The notes beneath the pieces were generated by a model. That model ran no database searches. It saw only the letters and a list, made by a program, of their open reading frames with translations, and was not told where the DNA came from. Of a DNA stretch of 64,000 nucleotides, positions 26,080 through 35,506 are shown in pieces. The position numbers and the translations under genes were made by a program. Source of the DNA: Pseudomonas sp. BSw22131 (GTDB lineage: Bacteria; Pseudomonadota; Gammaproteobacteria; Pseudomonadales; Pseudomonadaceae); NCBI RefSeq assembly GCF_026810445.1, contig NZ_CP113949.1, forward strand, positions 1,302,001 through 1,366,000. The letters run 5' to 3'. Every line of letters starts with the position of its first letter. Within the stretch, counting starts at the first letter, position 1.

Positions 26080-26304
26080 ATGACCACTTCTGAACATACG
26101 CCTGCTCCCGAGACTGTCGATAACGCGGTAACGGAAACTGAAACCAAGGCCGAGATTCCAGCGTTCAGCTTTCCCTTCAAACCGGGTGAGCTGCTACAGG
26201 CTAAAAAGGATCAGGGCTGGTACCAGAAGGGTGGCAAATCCAGTCACGAAAAACGCCCCGGCGCTGCGCCTGCCGGCACCCGCCGGTCGATGGGGAAGCG
26301 CTGA
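26080..26304 (+). CDS. Small conserved hypothetical protein
   Basis: 74 aa, not recognised beyond a general impression of a Pseudomonas conserved small protein. Thr/Glu-rich start (TTSEHTPAPETVDNAVTETE) followed by a conserved-looking block FSFPFKPGELLQAKKDQGWY and a basic tail ending RRSMGKR. No signal peptide. GGAG lies 5 bp before ATG 26080; an earlier in-frame ATG at 26014 lacks one. It overlaps nothing on its own strand; a glxA-like fragment ends convergently against it. Confidence 0.6.
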   Translation: MTTSEHTPAPETVDNAVTETETKAEIPAFSFPFKPGELLQAKKDQGWYQKGGKSSHEKRPGAAPAGTRRSMGKR

Positions 26305-26431
26305 GATTCAGCGCTATAAGGTAGCCATCCTCGGCAGGCACGAATCGATGGGCTTCGGCGAACACATCCAGCAGCCCGGCAACGTCCAGCGACTGCACGT
26401 TGGTAAACAGCAAGATTGCGACGCTTTTCAT
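26297..26431 (-). pseudogene. 5' remnant of a GlxA-type (DJ-1/AraC) regulator gene
   Basis: The frame from ATG 26431 starts MKSVAILLFTNVQSLDVAGL followed by LDVFAEAHRF, the hallmark N-terminus of GlxA-family regulators (DJ-1/PfpI-like domain; normally about 320 aa). Homology is lost after about 45 codons and the frame ends by codon 77, running antisense into the 74-aa gene. A GAGG ribosome-binding site is still 8 bp before the ATG. It reads as a deletion product. It lies 9 bp downstream of the Cys-cluster gene. Confidence 0.7.
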
Positions 26432-26440
26432 CGATATGCC

Positions 26441-27187
26441 TCAGGCACTTTGCAGAGGGATAAACGTATAGCCCGACGGCTCGCCAGTCTCTAGCAGTGC
26501 GCCAGCATCGCGCAGGGTGTTTTCAACCTCGTCACCGAGTATGCGAAAACGCCATTCGTGGTGCGTCGAAGCAGTGGCGCTTGTGCTTTGCTCGGTCGCG
26601 GCGATGAAAGCTTGCATGTCCGGCAGATAAGCCACAAACCCGTTGCCTTTGAGGGCCGTGGTTTGAATCCCCAGTGCGGCGCAGATTGTCTCCTTGCGCG
26701 CAATGTCATCACGGTCCGCCTGCCGCGACTGCTCAATGAGCGTCATCAACTGATGATCGACCAGCGCGTTGCCCACGATCAACTCGGGTCCTTGGGTCCA
26801 GGCTTCAGGCGGGCAATCCTTGGCTTGAGGGCGCAACGGAATGTGTGGATTGATTTCCATCGGATAAATTCGACACACCAGAGGGCGACGTTCGTAGATG
26901 CGACAGAGGTCTTGGGCGTCGAGATGTCGGCAACGTCCAGCATTGAAGGCCGCAAACGTGATGGCGACATACACATCAGCCGAACCGCTTTTCACTCTTT
27001 GCGAACGGCGCGTTGCATGAGTGAGTTGTTCTGTCGAGATCCCGTAGCCATCAGCCATGAACGCTTCGGTCAGGACAATCAGCGAACCGCCGTCAGCCGC
27101 CCACTGCATGGCCTCGCTGAGTGTTAGAGGGACGTGGTGATCGGTGCAGCACTTGCCGCACCCTACGCAGGAAAACTGAGTATCCAT
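26441..27187 (-). CDS. YkgJ family cysteine cluster protein (putative Zn/Fe-chelating domain)
   Basis: 248 aa. The start MDTQFSCVGCGKCC holds the CxxCxxCC cluster of PF03692, completed by CRHLDAQDLCRIYERRPLVC, so all metal-binding Cys are present. Family members are predicted to bind zinc or an Fe-S cluster; function is unknown. Start at 27187 puts the cluster at the N-terminus as usual; an ATG at 27217 is also in frame. The C-terminal 120 residues have no motif I recognise. Confidence 0.8.
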   Translation of the reverse strand: MDTQFSCVGCGKCCTDHHVPLTLSEAMQWAADGGSLIVLTEAFMADGYGISTEQLTHATRRSQRVKSGSADVYVAITFAAFNAGRCRHLDAQDLCRIYERRPLVCRIYPMEINPHIPLRPQAKDCPPEAWTQGPELIVGNALVDHQLMTLIEQSRQADRDDIARKETICAALGIQTTALKGNGFVAYLPDMQAFIAATEQSTSATASTHHEWRFRILGDEVENTLRDAGALLETGEPSGYTFIPLQSA

Positions 27188-27346
27188 GAGGTGAATAACC
27201 CTACTGCACCTGATCAATGAGCTCGAATAAACGCTGGTAATCTATCGGGGCAAAGGGTTTTCCGATATGTATCAGAAGGTATAGCAAGTTATGCGCAAGT
27301 CACAACGGGGACGCTGTGACTGTGTGGAGGGATAGAGCGCTAGAGG

Positions 27347-27670
27347 TTACTGCTTTGGCCGCGTGGTCAGGTTGTCCCACTCGGTGCTGACGGCTTTTTT
27401 GGTCTTTCGGTCATAAAGGCAAAGCTCGGTGCCTGTCTTGTTCTTCATGAACGCCTGCTTGTACTGACCTTTGATTAATAGCGCGTTGAAGCCGACGGTA
27501 TCATCGAACAGCGCCGCGGCGCCGGCAGGCTTGGGGTTTTTCAGTTGGCTGACCTTGACGCAACTGTCGATGACGGCCTTGTCCAGGGCGTTCCATGCTT
27601 CGGTGCTGGAAGCATTTGCCTGGCTTGCGAATCCGGCCAGAGCGAGCAACAGAAGAGGGGTAGGTTTCAT
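27347..27670 (-). CDS. Small secreted hypothetical protein
   Basis: 107 aa with a clear signal peptide (KPTPLLLLALAGFASQANA|SSTE). The mature part of about 88 residues has two Cys (DSCVKVS and ELCLYDRK) that may pair in the periplasm, and a basic C-terminus. ATG 27670 has a GGAG 7 bp upstream; the frame starts at 27682. No family recognised. Single gene. Confidence 0.65.
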   Translation of the reverse strand: MKPTPLLLLALAGFASQANASSTEAWNALDKAVIDSCVKVSQLKNPKPAGAAALFDDTVGFNALLIKGQYKQAFMKNKTGTELCLYDRKTKKAVSTEWDNLTTRPKQ

Positions 27671-27724
27671 GTGCATCTCCATGGGTGCGATGCCACCTCG
27701 AAGGTGACAAACGCTTAGACTACC

Positions 27725-28186
27725 TCAAGCCGAATCCAGTTCGGCACGCCGCACGTACTGCATGCCGGCCCTTTCATAAAGCCGCCTGGCTGTTAGGTTG
27801 CTTTCCATCACCTTGAGATCGACCTGCCCTTCGCGTCTCTGGTGAAAAGCCATGAAAGCCTGTTCAAGCAGGCAACGGCCGACGCCTTGTCCTTGAGCCC
27901 GAGGATGCACTACCAGATTGCGGATGAACGCACTGGTCCAGCACTGCGCGACACCCACCACACCCAGCGTATCGCGGACGACCAATACCAGCTCTCGGTC
28001 GAACTCCGGGTCAGTATCGAAGGCATTGAGCCACGTACGAAGGTCCGCGACCCGGCCGCCGCCGTACTGCCGGCCAAGCATGAGCAACTGATGGGTTTCG
28101 AAAGCGATATCCGGTGTAAATGCCACCGATTGCAGCGAGGCTGGCCATTCGATTCGTGCAGGCGAGTGCGTAATGTCTCGGCGCAT
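27725..28186 (-). CDS. GNAT family N-acetyltransferase
   Basis: 153 aa. The acetyl-CoA site is seen as IRNLVVHPRAQGQGVGRCLL (R/Q-x-x-G-x-G/A core), and the C-terminal GNAT motif as ESNLTARRLYERAGMQYV. The substrate is unknown. Start at 28186 (MRRDITHS) gives a domain-length protein; the frame is open up to 28273, which would overlap cheV. It lies 41 bp downstream of cheV on the same strand and may be co-transcribed. Confidence 0.82.
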   Translation of the reverse strand: MRRDITHSPARIEWPASLQSVAFTPDIAFETHQLLMLGRQYGGGRVADLRTWLNAFDTDPEFDRELVLVVRDTLGVVGVAQCWTSAFIRNLVVHPRAQGQGVGRCLLEQAFMAFHQRREGQVDLKVMESNLTARRLYERAGMQYVRRAELDSA

Positions 28187-28227
28187 CAGCCAGTAATGCC
28201 TGGCTGATGAGTCGAGTGGGTTGGGCG

Positions 28228-29124
28228 TCAGATGCCCTGTGCTTCTACCGTACGCGCGGCTTCGATCAAGCATCGTGTCAGCTCTGGTGAGGAAAACTTG
28301 GTCAGTACAGCGTTCGCCCCCGCCGTTTTGGCTTTTTCGGCGTTCATCGCACTGTCCAGCGAAGTGTGCAACAGAACGTAGAGTTCCTGAAAGTCAGGTG
28401 TTTCACGCAGCGTTCGTGTGAGAGCGTAACCGTCCATCTCAGACATTTCGATATCAGAGACCACCACATTGATCTGCGCGTCCGTGCCCTGAAGGTCGAG
28501 CAATTGGTCGATGGCTTCCCTGGCACTGCGAGCCGTATGGCATTCGAGCCCCAGATTACGCAGGGTAATGACCGACTGTTGGAGAGCAACCTGGCTATCG
28601 TCCACCACCAGAATCCGGGCTTTCGCCAGCACTTTTGCGTCTCCTGCGCTGAGCTCGGAAGGTTCGGCGCTGAGGCGTGCCGGGGCAATGCCGTGGATGA
28701 CCTTTTCGATGTCCAGCACTTGAACCAGTACGCCGTCCACCTGCGTGACGCCGGTAATGAACGAGCGATTGCCTGCGCCAAACGGCGGTGGGCGGATGTC
28801 GGTCGTCAGACAGTGGACGATTTTACTCACGGCCTGCACATGCAGACCCTGCTTGGAACGGCTGACATCGGTGACGATCAGGCAGCCGCCATTCGGATCT
28901 TCGAGTGGATGCTCACCAATCGCCCGGCTCAGGTCGATCACTGACAAGGACGTACCGCGCAGCGTCGCAACGCCTTTGACGTGCGGATGCGATTCGGGAA
29001 GTCGCGTGAGGGAAGGGCAGGGAATGATTTCGCTGACCTTGAGCAGGTTGATCGCCATCAATTTGCCGCTGCGCAAGGTGAAAAGAAGCAGCGAGAGTGA
29101 ATCTGCGCGAACGTTTTTGGACAT
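28228..29124 (-). CDS. cheV: Chemotaxis coupling protein CheV
   Basis: 298 aa. CheW-like domain (residues about 8-150; LLLFTLRSGKLMAINLLKVS) fused to a CheY-like receiver (about 168-298) with ILVVDDSQ, phosphoacceptor Asp in VVVSDIEMSEMDGYAL and a conserved Lys in VLTKFSSPEL. It couples chemoreceptors to CheA, and phosphorylation is thought to drive adaptation. ATG 29124 has AAGG about 6 bp upstream; an ATG at 29166 without a site is excluded. Not part of a che cluster here, which is common for the several cheV copies in Pseudomonas. Confidence 0.92.
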   Translation of the reverse strand: MSKNVRADSLSLLLFTLRSGKLMAINLLKVSEIIPCPSLTRLPESHPHVKGVATLRGTSLSVIDLSRAIGEHPLEDPNGGCLIVTDVSRSKQGLHVQAVSKIVHCLTTDIRPPPFGAGNRSFITGVTQVDGVLVQVLDIEKVIHGIAPARLSAEPSELSAGDAKVLAKARILVVDDSQVALQQSVITLRNLGLECHTARSAREAIDQLLDLQGTDAQINVVVSDIEMSEMDGYALTRTLRETPDFQELYVLLHTSLDSAMNAEKAKTAGANAVLTKFSSPELTRCLIEAARTVEAQGI

Positions 29125-29289
29125 ATGAACCTTCTGGCATGAGTTGTCGGCTGCACACGGCGGCAAACATCTTTCGATGCCGGGTTATCGACTTGAGCAG
29201 TTCAGGCTTTAACGCTTTTAAAGCAGCCTGTGTTTTTTTAGAAGGTTGGGTACGTTTTGGCTGAGTCAAAAAGACCTTGTTTGGTCCTG

Positions 29290-29313
29290 ATGACTCCTTT
29301 TTTATCGAGTCAT
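29290..29313. promoter_or_regulatory. Inverted repeat upstream of the flavohaemoglobin gene
   Basis: ATGACTC and GAGTCAT are exact reverse complements separated by 10 bp, centred about 115 bp upstream of hmp. A TGGCACG sequence like a sigma-54 -24 box lies further down (29361), but its -12 part (CTGAA against TTGCA) is poor. In Pseudomonas, hmp/fhp is activated by the sigma-54-dependent regulator FhpR; binding here is a guess. Confidence 0.4.
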
Positions 29314-29416
29314 TTTGACCTTTAAAAATCTAATTTACTGATTTTAAAAGGGTAATTGGCTGGCACGATTTCTGAAGAGTGAATAGCAGTTTTCACTATT
29401 TCTTCAGGAGTCAATC

Positions 29417-30592
29417 ATGCTGAATGCTCAGGATCGCGCCATCGTCAAAGCTACCGTGCCATTGCTCGAAAGCGGCGGCGAAGCACTGACCACCCATTTC
29501 TACAACATACTGCTCGCCGAACACCCGCAGGTGCGGCCGATGTTCAATCAGGCGCACCAGAGTAATGGTGACCAGCCACGTGCGTTGGCCAATGGCGTGC
29601 TGATGTATGCCCGTCACATCGATCAGCTAGAGCAACTGGGCGATCTGGTCGCCACGATTATCAACAAGCATGTTGCGTTGCAGATTCTTCCGGAGCATTA
29701 CCCGATTGTCGGGGCTTGCCTCTTGCGGGCCATTTTCGAAGTGCTGGGCAGTGAGATTGCCACGCCGCAAGTCCTTGAGGCTTGGGGCCGGGCTTACCAG
29801 CAACTGGCAGACATCCTGATTGGCGCCGAAAAAAACCTGTACGACCAGAAGGCTCAGTCGCCTGGCGGATGGCGAGGTGCACGTGACTTCACGCTTGCTG
29901 AGAAGGTTGCTGAAAGCGTGGAAATTACGTCGTTTTACTTCGCGCCAGCAGACGACAAGCCGCTTCTGGACTTCTTGCCCGGGCAGTACATCGGCCTGCA
30001 GTTGTTCGTGAATGGGGTTGAGATTCGTCGCAATTACTCCCTGTCTGCCTTGCCTGGCAACAACCGCTATCGCATCAGCGTCAAGCGCGAGCCGGGGGGT
30101 GTGGCCTCGAACCACTTGCACGACAAGTTGCAGATCGGGGACAGCATTAACCTTTTTCCGCCGTCGGGAGAGTTCGTCCTTGCCGACAGCACGAAACCGC
30201 TGGTGCTGATCAGTGGTGGTGTGGGTATCACGCCAACGCTGGCGATGCTCGAGGCGGCACTGCGCACCGAGCGTCCGATCCATTTCATCCACTGCGCGCG
30301 CAATGGCGGGGTACATGCGTTTCGAGACTGGGTTGACGCGCTGGCGGCCAATCGTCCGCAATTGAAGCGTTTCTATTGCTATAGCGACGGCGAAAGCCCT
30401 CGCGCCCATGCCACTGGTCTGATGGATCAAGCGCAGCTTGAGCGCTGGTTGCCGGAGGATCGGGACCTCGACGCGTACTTCCTCGGGCCCAAGGGGTTCA
30501 TGTCGGCCGTCAAGCGCCAGCTCAGGGAGGCGGGCGTCCCGGAGGCGCAAAGCCGCTTCGAGTTTTTCGGTCCGGCGTCCTCGCTGGCGTGA
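29417..30592 (+). CDS. hmp: Flavohaemoprotein, nitric oxide dioxygenase
   Basis: Detoxifies NO to nitrate using O2 and NADH; 391 aa. N-terminal globin (residues 1-138) with distal Tyr in THFYNIL, Gln in MFNQAHQ and proximal His in NKHVALQI. FAD-binding ferredoxin-reductase domain with RRNYSLSALP, and NAD domain with ISGGVGITPTLAML and YFLGPKGFM. All haem and flavin residues are present. Single gene 292 bp downstream of the divergent cheV start; it precedes dsbB and cyoABCDE. Confidence 0.95.
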   Translation: MLNAQDRAIVKATVPLLESGGEALTTHFYNILLAEHPQVRPMFNQAHQSNGDQPRALANGVLMYARHIDQLEQLGDLVATIINKHVALQILPEHYPIVGACLLRAIFEVLGSEIATPQVLEAWGRAYQQLADILIGAEKNLYDQKAQSPGGWRGARDFTLAEKVAESVEITSFYFAPADDKPLLDFLPGQYIGLQLFVNGVEIRRNYSLSALPGNNRYRISVKREPGGVASNHLHDKLQIGDSINLFPPSGEFVLADSTKPLVLISGGVGITPTLAMLEAALRTERPIHFIHCARNGGVHAFRDWVDALAANRPQLKRFYCYSDGESPRAHATGLMDQAQLERWLPEDRDLDAYFLGPKGFMSAVKRQLREAGVPEAQSRFEFFGPASSLA

Positions 30593-30940
30593 TCCGATAG
30601 CGTTGCCGCACCTGCGGCAATACACCGCATGCTGCTATATATATAGAAGCGTATTCTGCAGGTGTAGAAACGAAATGCAGAAACACTTGGAAACTGATTA
30701 GCGTACTGCTCCAAACAGACGGCCCGATCCGGGCAATGCCCCGATTGTCATCGGGTCTGTCCGGGAAGGCGATAGCCATCGGGTGGTGAAACCTCCCGTA
30801 TGGCAATCCCAGGGTTGAGTTGCCTGACGCAAGGCCTGATCATCGCGCCCGGCGTGGAGTGGTGGGGCAGTGTTAAGCTCTCTACCCTCTTGGGCACTGA
30901 GGCCCCGGTACGCGTAGACATCATTTCTAAGGGTGTGTGA
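30593..30940. other. 348-bp intergenic region between hmp and dsbB
   Basis: No supported gene. Just after hmp an exact inverted repeat TTGCCGCA/TGCGGCAA (30603-30620) could end transcription but lacks a T-run; an alternating TATATATATA tract follows at 30636-30645. The rest shows GC-rich partial repeats (GGGCAATGCCC, CCGATTGTCATCGG) without a recognisable regulator site. Confidence 0.5.
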
Positions 30941-31450
30941 ATGAGCGACAACATGATTTACCTGCGTCGGGAAAAACAGTTCCTGGCGTTGCTGGGCATC
31001 ATCTGCCTCGCGCTGATTGGCGGTGCGCTTTACATGCAGTTGGTACTGGGTGAAGCGCCGTGCCCGTTGTGCATCCTGCAACGTTACGCATTGCTCTTCA
31101 TCGCGGTGTTTGCGTTTGTCGGTGTAGTGATGCCGAGAAAAACCGGCGTCACGATTTGCGAGGTATTGGCCACTCTCAGCGCGGTAGGCGGAATCATTGC
31201 CGCAGGGCGTCACGTTTACATACAGACGCATCCATCCGAGAGCTGTGGCATTGATGTCTTGCAACCGATTGTTGACGGATTGCCGCTCGCATCAATGTTT
31301 CCACTGGGATTTCAGGTCAGTGGTTTCTGTGAGACGCCATATCCGCCAGTCCTCGGACTATCACTGGCTCAGTGGGCGCTGATTGCATTCGTTTTGACAG
31401 TAATCCTCGTTCCGGTCGGAATTATCCGGAATCGCCGAAAAGCACGATGA
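30941..31450 (+). CDS. dsbB: Disulfide bond formation protein B (DsbB-like)
   Basis: 169-aa inner-membrane protein that reoxidises DsbA and passes electrons to quinone. Four TM segments (LALLGIICLALIGGALYMQL; YALLFIAVFAFVGVVM; ICEVLATLSAVGGIIAA; LAQWALIAFVLTVILVPVGI). First Cys pair in APCPLCILQRY, second pair in ESCGID and GFCETP. In P. putida a DsbB-type gene also lies directly upstream of cyoA. 468 bp separate it from cyoA. It is probably a second DsbB of the genome, as Pseudomonas usually carries two. Confidence 0.9.
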   Translation: MSDNMIYLRREKQFLALLGIICLALIGGALYMQLVLGEAPCPLCILQRYALLFIAVFAFVGVVMPRKTGVTICEVLATLSAVGGIIAAGRHVYIQTHPSESCGIDVLQPIVDGLPLASMFPLGFQVSGFCETPYPPVLGLSLAQWALIAFVLTVILVPVGIIRNRRKAR

Positions 31451-31918
31451 TTACAAAGCGTTGCGTCAGGAATGCTCCGAATTCGTTCAGAAATACGGTG
31501 TTTTTTGAGGATTTAGACGGCCGATGAGTTGCTCAACTGTTACAGAATCAGAAATTAACTGTTGCGCAATAAGTCATAGTCATTAAAACTTTACGTATCT
31601 ACAATCGCCCCCACTTAACGCCAGCTAGCTTGACTGCCGGCGGAAAATGAGGTCACAAAGCGTGTAAACGCTGATGTAGATGCCATTTTGGACGGCCCCA
31701 TGCGTCACTTTCAGAATGTCTGCACCGTAAGGGAATTGGTCTGTGAGGGCCGATGCCTCCATTCGAATAAGAATCCACAGCTACCCCGGATTTGTTACGA
31801 AGCGCTCCAGCTTCATGACAGGCTCCTGTTCAATCCAAAAAATTGCCAGCACCTGGCATGGTGAAGTGTTGGCGGTCGAAACCCAACTGCGATGCGAACT
31901 GCTTTTAGAGGTCGTGAG
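31451..31918. promoter_or_regulatory. 468-bp control region upstream of cyoABCDE
   Basis: No gene supported. A candidate promoter reads TAGTCA (31577) - 17 bp - TACAAT (31600), which would give a leader of about 300 nt before cyoA. Upstream of it AACTGTT occurs twice, 22 bp apart (31535 and 31557), that is two helical turns, as expected for an activator or repressor binding the same face. No clear ANR box (TTGAT-N4-ATCAA) was seen. Confidence 0.4.
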
Positions 31919-32854
31919 ATGAGTAAAAAAAGGTACCCCAGGTTTTTTGGCTTCTTGGCCCTTTTCAGCATGCTCCTGCTTAGCGGGTGCGATTACACCT
32001 TGCTGGATCCCAAGGGTCATGTCGGCATCCAGGAACGTGACCTGATTGTCACCGCTACCCTGCTGATGCTGCTGGTGGTCGTTCCGGTTATTTTCATGAC
32101 CATCATCTTCGCCTGGAAATACCGCGCGTCGAACAAGTCCGCGACCTACACGCCTGACTGGGCGCATTCGACCAAAATCGAACTGGTTGTATGGCTCGTA
32201 CCCTTGGCGATCATCATCGTGCTGGGTTACATCACCTACAAGTCGACCCACGCGCTGGACCCTTACCGTCCGCTCGAGTCTGATGTCAAGCCTGTGACCA
32301 TCGAAGTCGTTGCGCTGGACTGGAAGTGGCTGTTCATTTACCCGGAACAGGGTATCGCCACGGTCAACAAAATCGTGTTCCCGGCCAATACGCCGATCAA
32401 TTTCCGCATCACCTCTGATTCGGTCATGAACTCGTTCTTTATCCCTGCACTGGGTGGCCAGATCTACGCGATGGCCGGCATGCAGACCAAGTTGCACTTG
32501 ATCGCCAATGAAAACGGCGAGTTCGACGGTATCTCCGCCAACTACAGCGGTGCAGGTTTCACCGGTATGAAGTTCAAGGCAACCGCTACTTCGCAGGCTG
32601 ATTTCGACGCCTGGGTCGCTGACGTCAAGAATTCACCTAAACAGCTGGCAACGGCTGAATACACTGCATTGGCCAAACCGAGCGAACGGAACCCCGTTGA
32701 ACTCTTTTCCACGGTCACCCCTAACCTGTTCCAGATCATCATCGATAAGTATGAAGGTATGAAACCGGGCAAGGTTGTCCACGAGAAGAAAGAAGTGGCC
32801 GGTATGGAAGGGATGGACATGGGTAAGCATTCAGCTGCTGAGGCAGAGGAGTAA
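31919..32854 (+). CDS. cyoA: Cytochrome bo3 ubiquinol oxidase subunit II
   Basis: 311-aa lipoprotein subunit. Signal with lipobox [10 protein letters not shown], two TM segments ([40 protein letters not shown]) and a periplasmic cupredoxin domain that, as in quinol oxidases, lacks the CuA ligand set. C-terminal COX_ARM region. ATG 31919 chosen because a GAGG lies upstream and the lipoprotein signal starts there ([10 protein letters not shown]). Start of the five-gene cyo operon, with 3 bp to cyoB. Confidence 0.95.
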   Translation: MSKKRYPRFFGFLALFSMLLLSGCDYTLLDPKGHVGIQERDLIVTATLLMLLVVVPVIFMTIIFAWKYRASNKSATYTPDWAHSTKIELVVWLVPLAIIIVLGYITYKSTHALDPYRPLESDVKPVTIEVVALDWKWLFIYPEQGIATVNKIVFPANTPINFRITSDSVMNSFFIPALGGQIYAMAGMQTKLHLIANENGEFDGISANYSGAGFTGMKFKATATSQADFDAWVADVKNSPKQLATAEYTALAKPSERNPVELFSTVTPNLFQIIIDKYEGMKPGKVVHEKKEVAGMEGMDMGKHSAAEAEE

Positions 32855-32857
32855 ACA

Positions 32858-34876
32858 ATGTTTGGTAAATTAACGCTAGACGCGGTTCCGTTCCACGAAC
32901 CGATAGTCATGATCACACTTGCCATGATCGCCATTGGCGGCGTGGCTGTAGTTGGTCTGCTCACGTATTTCAAGAAATGGACCTACCTGTACACCGAGTG
33001 GCTGACCTCAGTCGACCACAAGAAAATCGGTGTCATGTACATCGTCATCGCGATGGTCATGCTCATGCGCGGCTTTGCCGACGCCGTGCTCATGCGTTCG
33101 CAACTGGCGCTCTCCACTGAAGGCTCACCGGGCTACCTGCCGCCTGAGCACTATGACCAGATCTTCACCGCTCACGGTGTGATCATGATCATCTTCATGG
33201 CGATGCCATTCTTCACCGGCCTGATGAATATCGTTGTGCCGCTGCAGATCGGCGCGCGTGACGTTGCGTTCCCGTTCCTGAACTCCTTGAGCTTTTATCT
33301 GCTGCTCTCCGGCGTGATTCTGGTCAACGTGTCTCTGGGTGTCGGCGAATTCGCGCGTACTGGTTGGGTTGCTTATCCGCCGCTGTCGGAATTGGGCTAT
33401 AGCCCGGGCGTGGGGGTTGACTACTATATCTGGGCACTCCAGCTATCAGGGCTAGGGACAACGCTAACCGGGGTCAACTTCCTTGTTACCGTGCTGAAGA
33501 TGCGTGCGCCTGGCATGAAACTGATGGACATGCCGATCTTCACCTGGACCTGCACTTGGGCAAACGTTCTGATCGTGGCTTCGTTCCCGATCCTGACCGC
33601 GACCTTGGCACTGCTGACCCTTGACCGTTACATGGACTTCCACATTTTCACGAACGAATTGGGTGGTAACCCGATGATGTACGTGAACCTGTTCTGGGCG
33701 TGGGGTCACCCTGAGGTTTACATCCTGGTTCTGCCGGCGTTCGGGGTCTTCTCCGAAGTCATCTCGACGTTTACCGGCAAGCGCCTGTTCGGTCACCACT
33801 CGATGATCTACGCCAGTGGCGCGATCACCGTATTGGGCTTCATGGTCTGGCTGCACCACTTCTTCACCATGGGCTCGGGGGCAAGCGTCAACGCTTTCTT
33901 CGGGCTGGCGACGATGCTGATTGCGATCCCGACGGGTGTGAAGCTGTTTAACTGGCTGTTCACGATCTACCAAGGCCGTCTGCGGTTTACCGCACCAGTG
34001 CTCTGGACCCTGGGCTTCATGATTACCTTCTCGATCGGCGGCATGACCGGCGTTCTGTTGGCAATCCCAGGTGCTGACTTCGTACTGCACAACAGCCTGT
34101 TCGTTATTGCTCACTTCCATAACGTGATCATCGGCGGTGCTGTATTCGGTTACATCGCAGGCTTCGCGTTCTGGTTCCCGAAAGCGTTCGGCTTCACGCT
34201 GAACGAGAAGTGGGGCAAGGCAGCGTTCTGGTTCTGGATCTCCGGTTTCTACGTCGCATTCATGCCGCTTTACGCACTGGGCTTCATGGGCATGACCCGT
34301 CGTCTGAACGCCACTGACAACCCGGACTGGACGCCTTACCTGCATGTCGCGTTCTACGGTGCCTTGCTGATCGCTGTCGGTATTGCCTGCCAGCTGATCC
34401 AGATCTACGTGAGTATCCGTGACCGCGAGCAGAACCGCGATCTGACCGGCGACCCATGGAATGCACATACGCTGGAATGGTCCACTTCGTCGCCACCGCC
34501 TTTCTACAACTTCGCTGAAATGCCGAAGGCTGAAGAAATCGACCCGTTCTACGCGGCCAAGCGTGACGGTGAAGCTTACAAAGTGCCTGCTCACTACTCG
34601 GACATTCACATGCCCAACAACACCGCGACCGGTATGGTCATGGGCGGCCTGTTGACTGTGTTCGGTTTCGCAATGATCTGGCACATCTGGTGGATGGCGA
34701 TCTTTGGTCTGGTTGGCACTGTCGTTTACTTCGTCATTCATGCTGCACGTGACGATCAGGGCTACATGGTTCCTGCATCCGAGGTGGCACGCATCGAAGG
34801 CGAGCACCACAAGATCCTCGCCTCGGTCCGCAATGCCCAGGCAAATACTCCTGTCAACAAGCTGGAGCAGGCATAA
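32858..34876 (+). CDS. cyoB: Cytochrome bo3 ubiquinol oxidase subunit I
   Basis: 672-aa catalytic haem-copper subunit that oxidises ubiquinol, reduces O2 and pumps protons. About 15 TM segments. Visible motifs include the low-spin haem His in [16 protein letters not shown], the CuB/Tyr cross-link motif [17 protein letters not shown], the adjacent HH pair in WLHHFFTMG, and haem ligands in [13 protein letters not shown]. The length matches E. coli CyoB (663 aa). Tight spacing to cyoA (3 bp) and cyoC (3 bp). Confidence 0.97.
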   Translation: MFGKLTLDAVPFHEPIVMITLAMIAIGGVAVVGLLTYFKKWTYLYTEWLTSVDHKKIGVMYIVIAMVMLMRGFADAVLMRSQLALSTEGSPGYLPPEHYDQIFTAHGVIMIIFMAMPFFTGLMNIVVPLQIGARDVAFPFLNSLSFYLLLSGVILVNVSLGVGEFARTGWVAYPPLSELGYSPGVGVDYYIWALQLSGLGTTLTGVNFLVTVLKMRAPGMKLMDMPIFTWTCTWANVLIVASFPILTATLALLTLDRYMDFHIFTNELGGNPMMYVNLFWAWGHPEVYILVLPAFGVFSEVISTFTGKRLFGHHSMIYASGAITVLGFMVWLHHFFTMGSGASVNAFFGLATMLIAIPTGVKLFNWLFTIYQGRLRFTAPVLWTLGFMITFSIGGMTGVLLAIPGADFVLHNSLFVIAHFHNVIIGGAVFGYIAGFAFWFPKAFGFTLNEKWGKAAFWFWISGFYVAFMPLYALGFMGMTRRLNATDNPDWTPYLHVAFYGALLIAVGIACQLIQIYVSIRDREQNRDLTGDPWNAHTLEWSTSSPPPFYNFAEMPKAEEIDPFYAAKRDGEAYKVPAHYSDIHMPNNTATGMVMGGLLTVFGFAMIWHIWWMAIFGLVGTVVYFVIHAARDDQGYMVPASEVARIEGEHHKILASVRNAQANTPVNKLEQA

Positions 34877-34879
34877 ACA

Positions 34880-35506
34880 ATGTCCAACTTAGTATTTGAA
34901 GGTGCAAAAGGTCATGACCACGGTCATGACCATGCCCACGATCATCATGATGCCGGCGAGATGAAAATCTTCGGCTTCTGGATCTACCTGATGACGGACT
35001 GCATTCTGTTCGCGTCGATCTTCGCCGCTTACGCAGTGCTGGTTAACAACGTCGCAGGCGGTCCATCGGGCCACGATATTTTCGAACTGCCTTACGTGCT
35101 GGTTGAAACAGCTTGTCTGTTGCTCAGCTCGATCACCTACGGTTTCGCCATGCTGGCGATGCACAAAGGTAACAAGTCAGGTGTTCTGGGTTGGTTGTTC
35201 GTGACCTTCCTGTTCGGCCTAGGCTTTATCGGCATGGAAATCAACGAGTTCCACGTCCTGATCTCCGAAGGCTACGGTCCTAACCGCAGCGGCTTCCTGT
35301 CGGCGTTCTTCACGCTGGTCGGTACCCACGGTCTGCACGTGACCAGCGGTCTGATCTGGATGGCGGTCATGATGTATCAGGTCCAGAAAAACGGCCTGAC
35401 GTCGACCAACGCCACTCGCCTGAGCATGCTCAGCCTGTTCTGGCACTTCCTGGACGTGGTCTGGATCTGTGTGTTCACCGTTGTCTATCTGATGGGGACC
35501 ATTTAA
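34880..35506 (+). CDS. cyoC: Cytochrome bo3 ubiquinol oxidase subunit III
   Basis: 208-aa, five-TM subunit III. It has a His-rich N-terminus ([13 protein letters not shown]), which is longer and richer in His than expected and may bind metal, then [20 protein letters not shown] and [14 protein letters not shown], typical of COX3/CyoC. Three bp after cyoB; the stop abuts the cyoD start. Confidence 0.95.
   Translation: MSNLVFEGAKGHDHGHDHAHDHHDAGEMKIFGFWIYLMTDCILFASIFAAYAVLVNNVAGGPSGHDIFELPYVLVETACLLLSSITYGFAMLAMHKGNKSGVLGWLFVTFLFGLGFIGMEINEFHVLISEGYGPNRSGFLSAFFTLVGTHGLHVTSGLIWMAVMMYQVQKNGLTSTNATRLSMLSLFWHFLDVVWICVFTVVYLMGTI

Noticed and set aside
30636..30645. TATATATATA tract after hmp as a promoter
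   Set aside because: No -35 at correct distance in front of dsbB and too far upstream; treated as plain AT repeat.
33464..34810. 448-codon minus-strand frame opposite cyoB
   Set aside because: Low-complexity His/Asp/Gln/Arg-rich translation, the shadow of membrane codons in cyoB; no family features.
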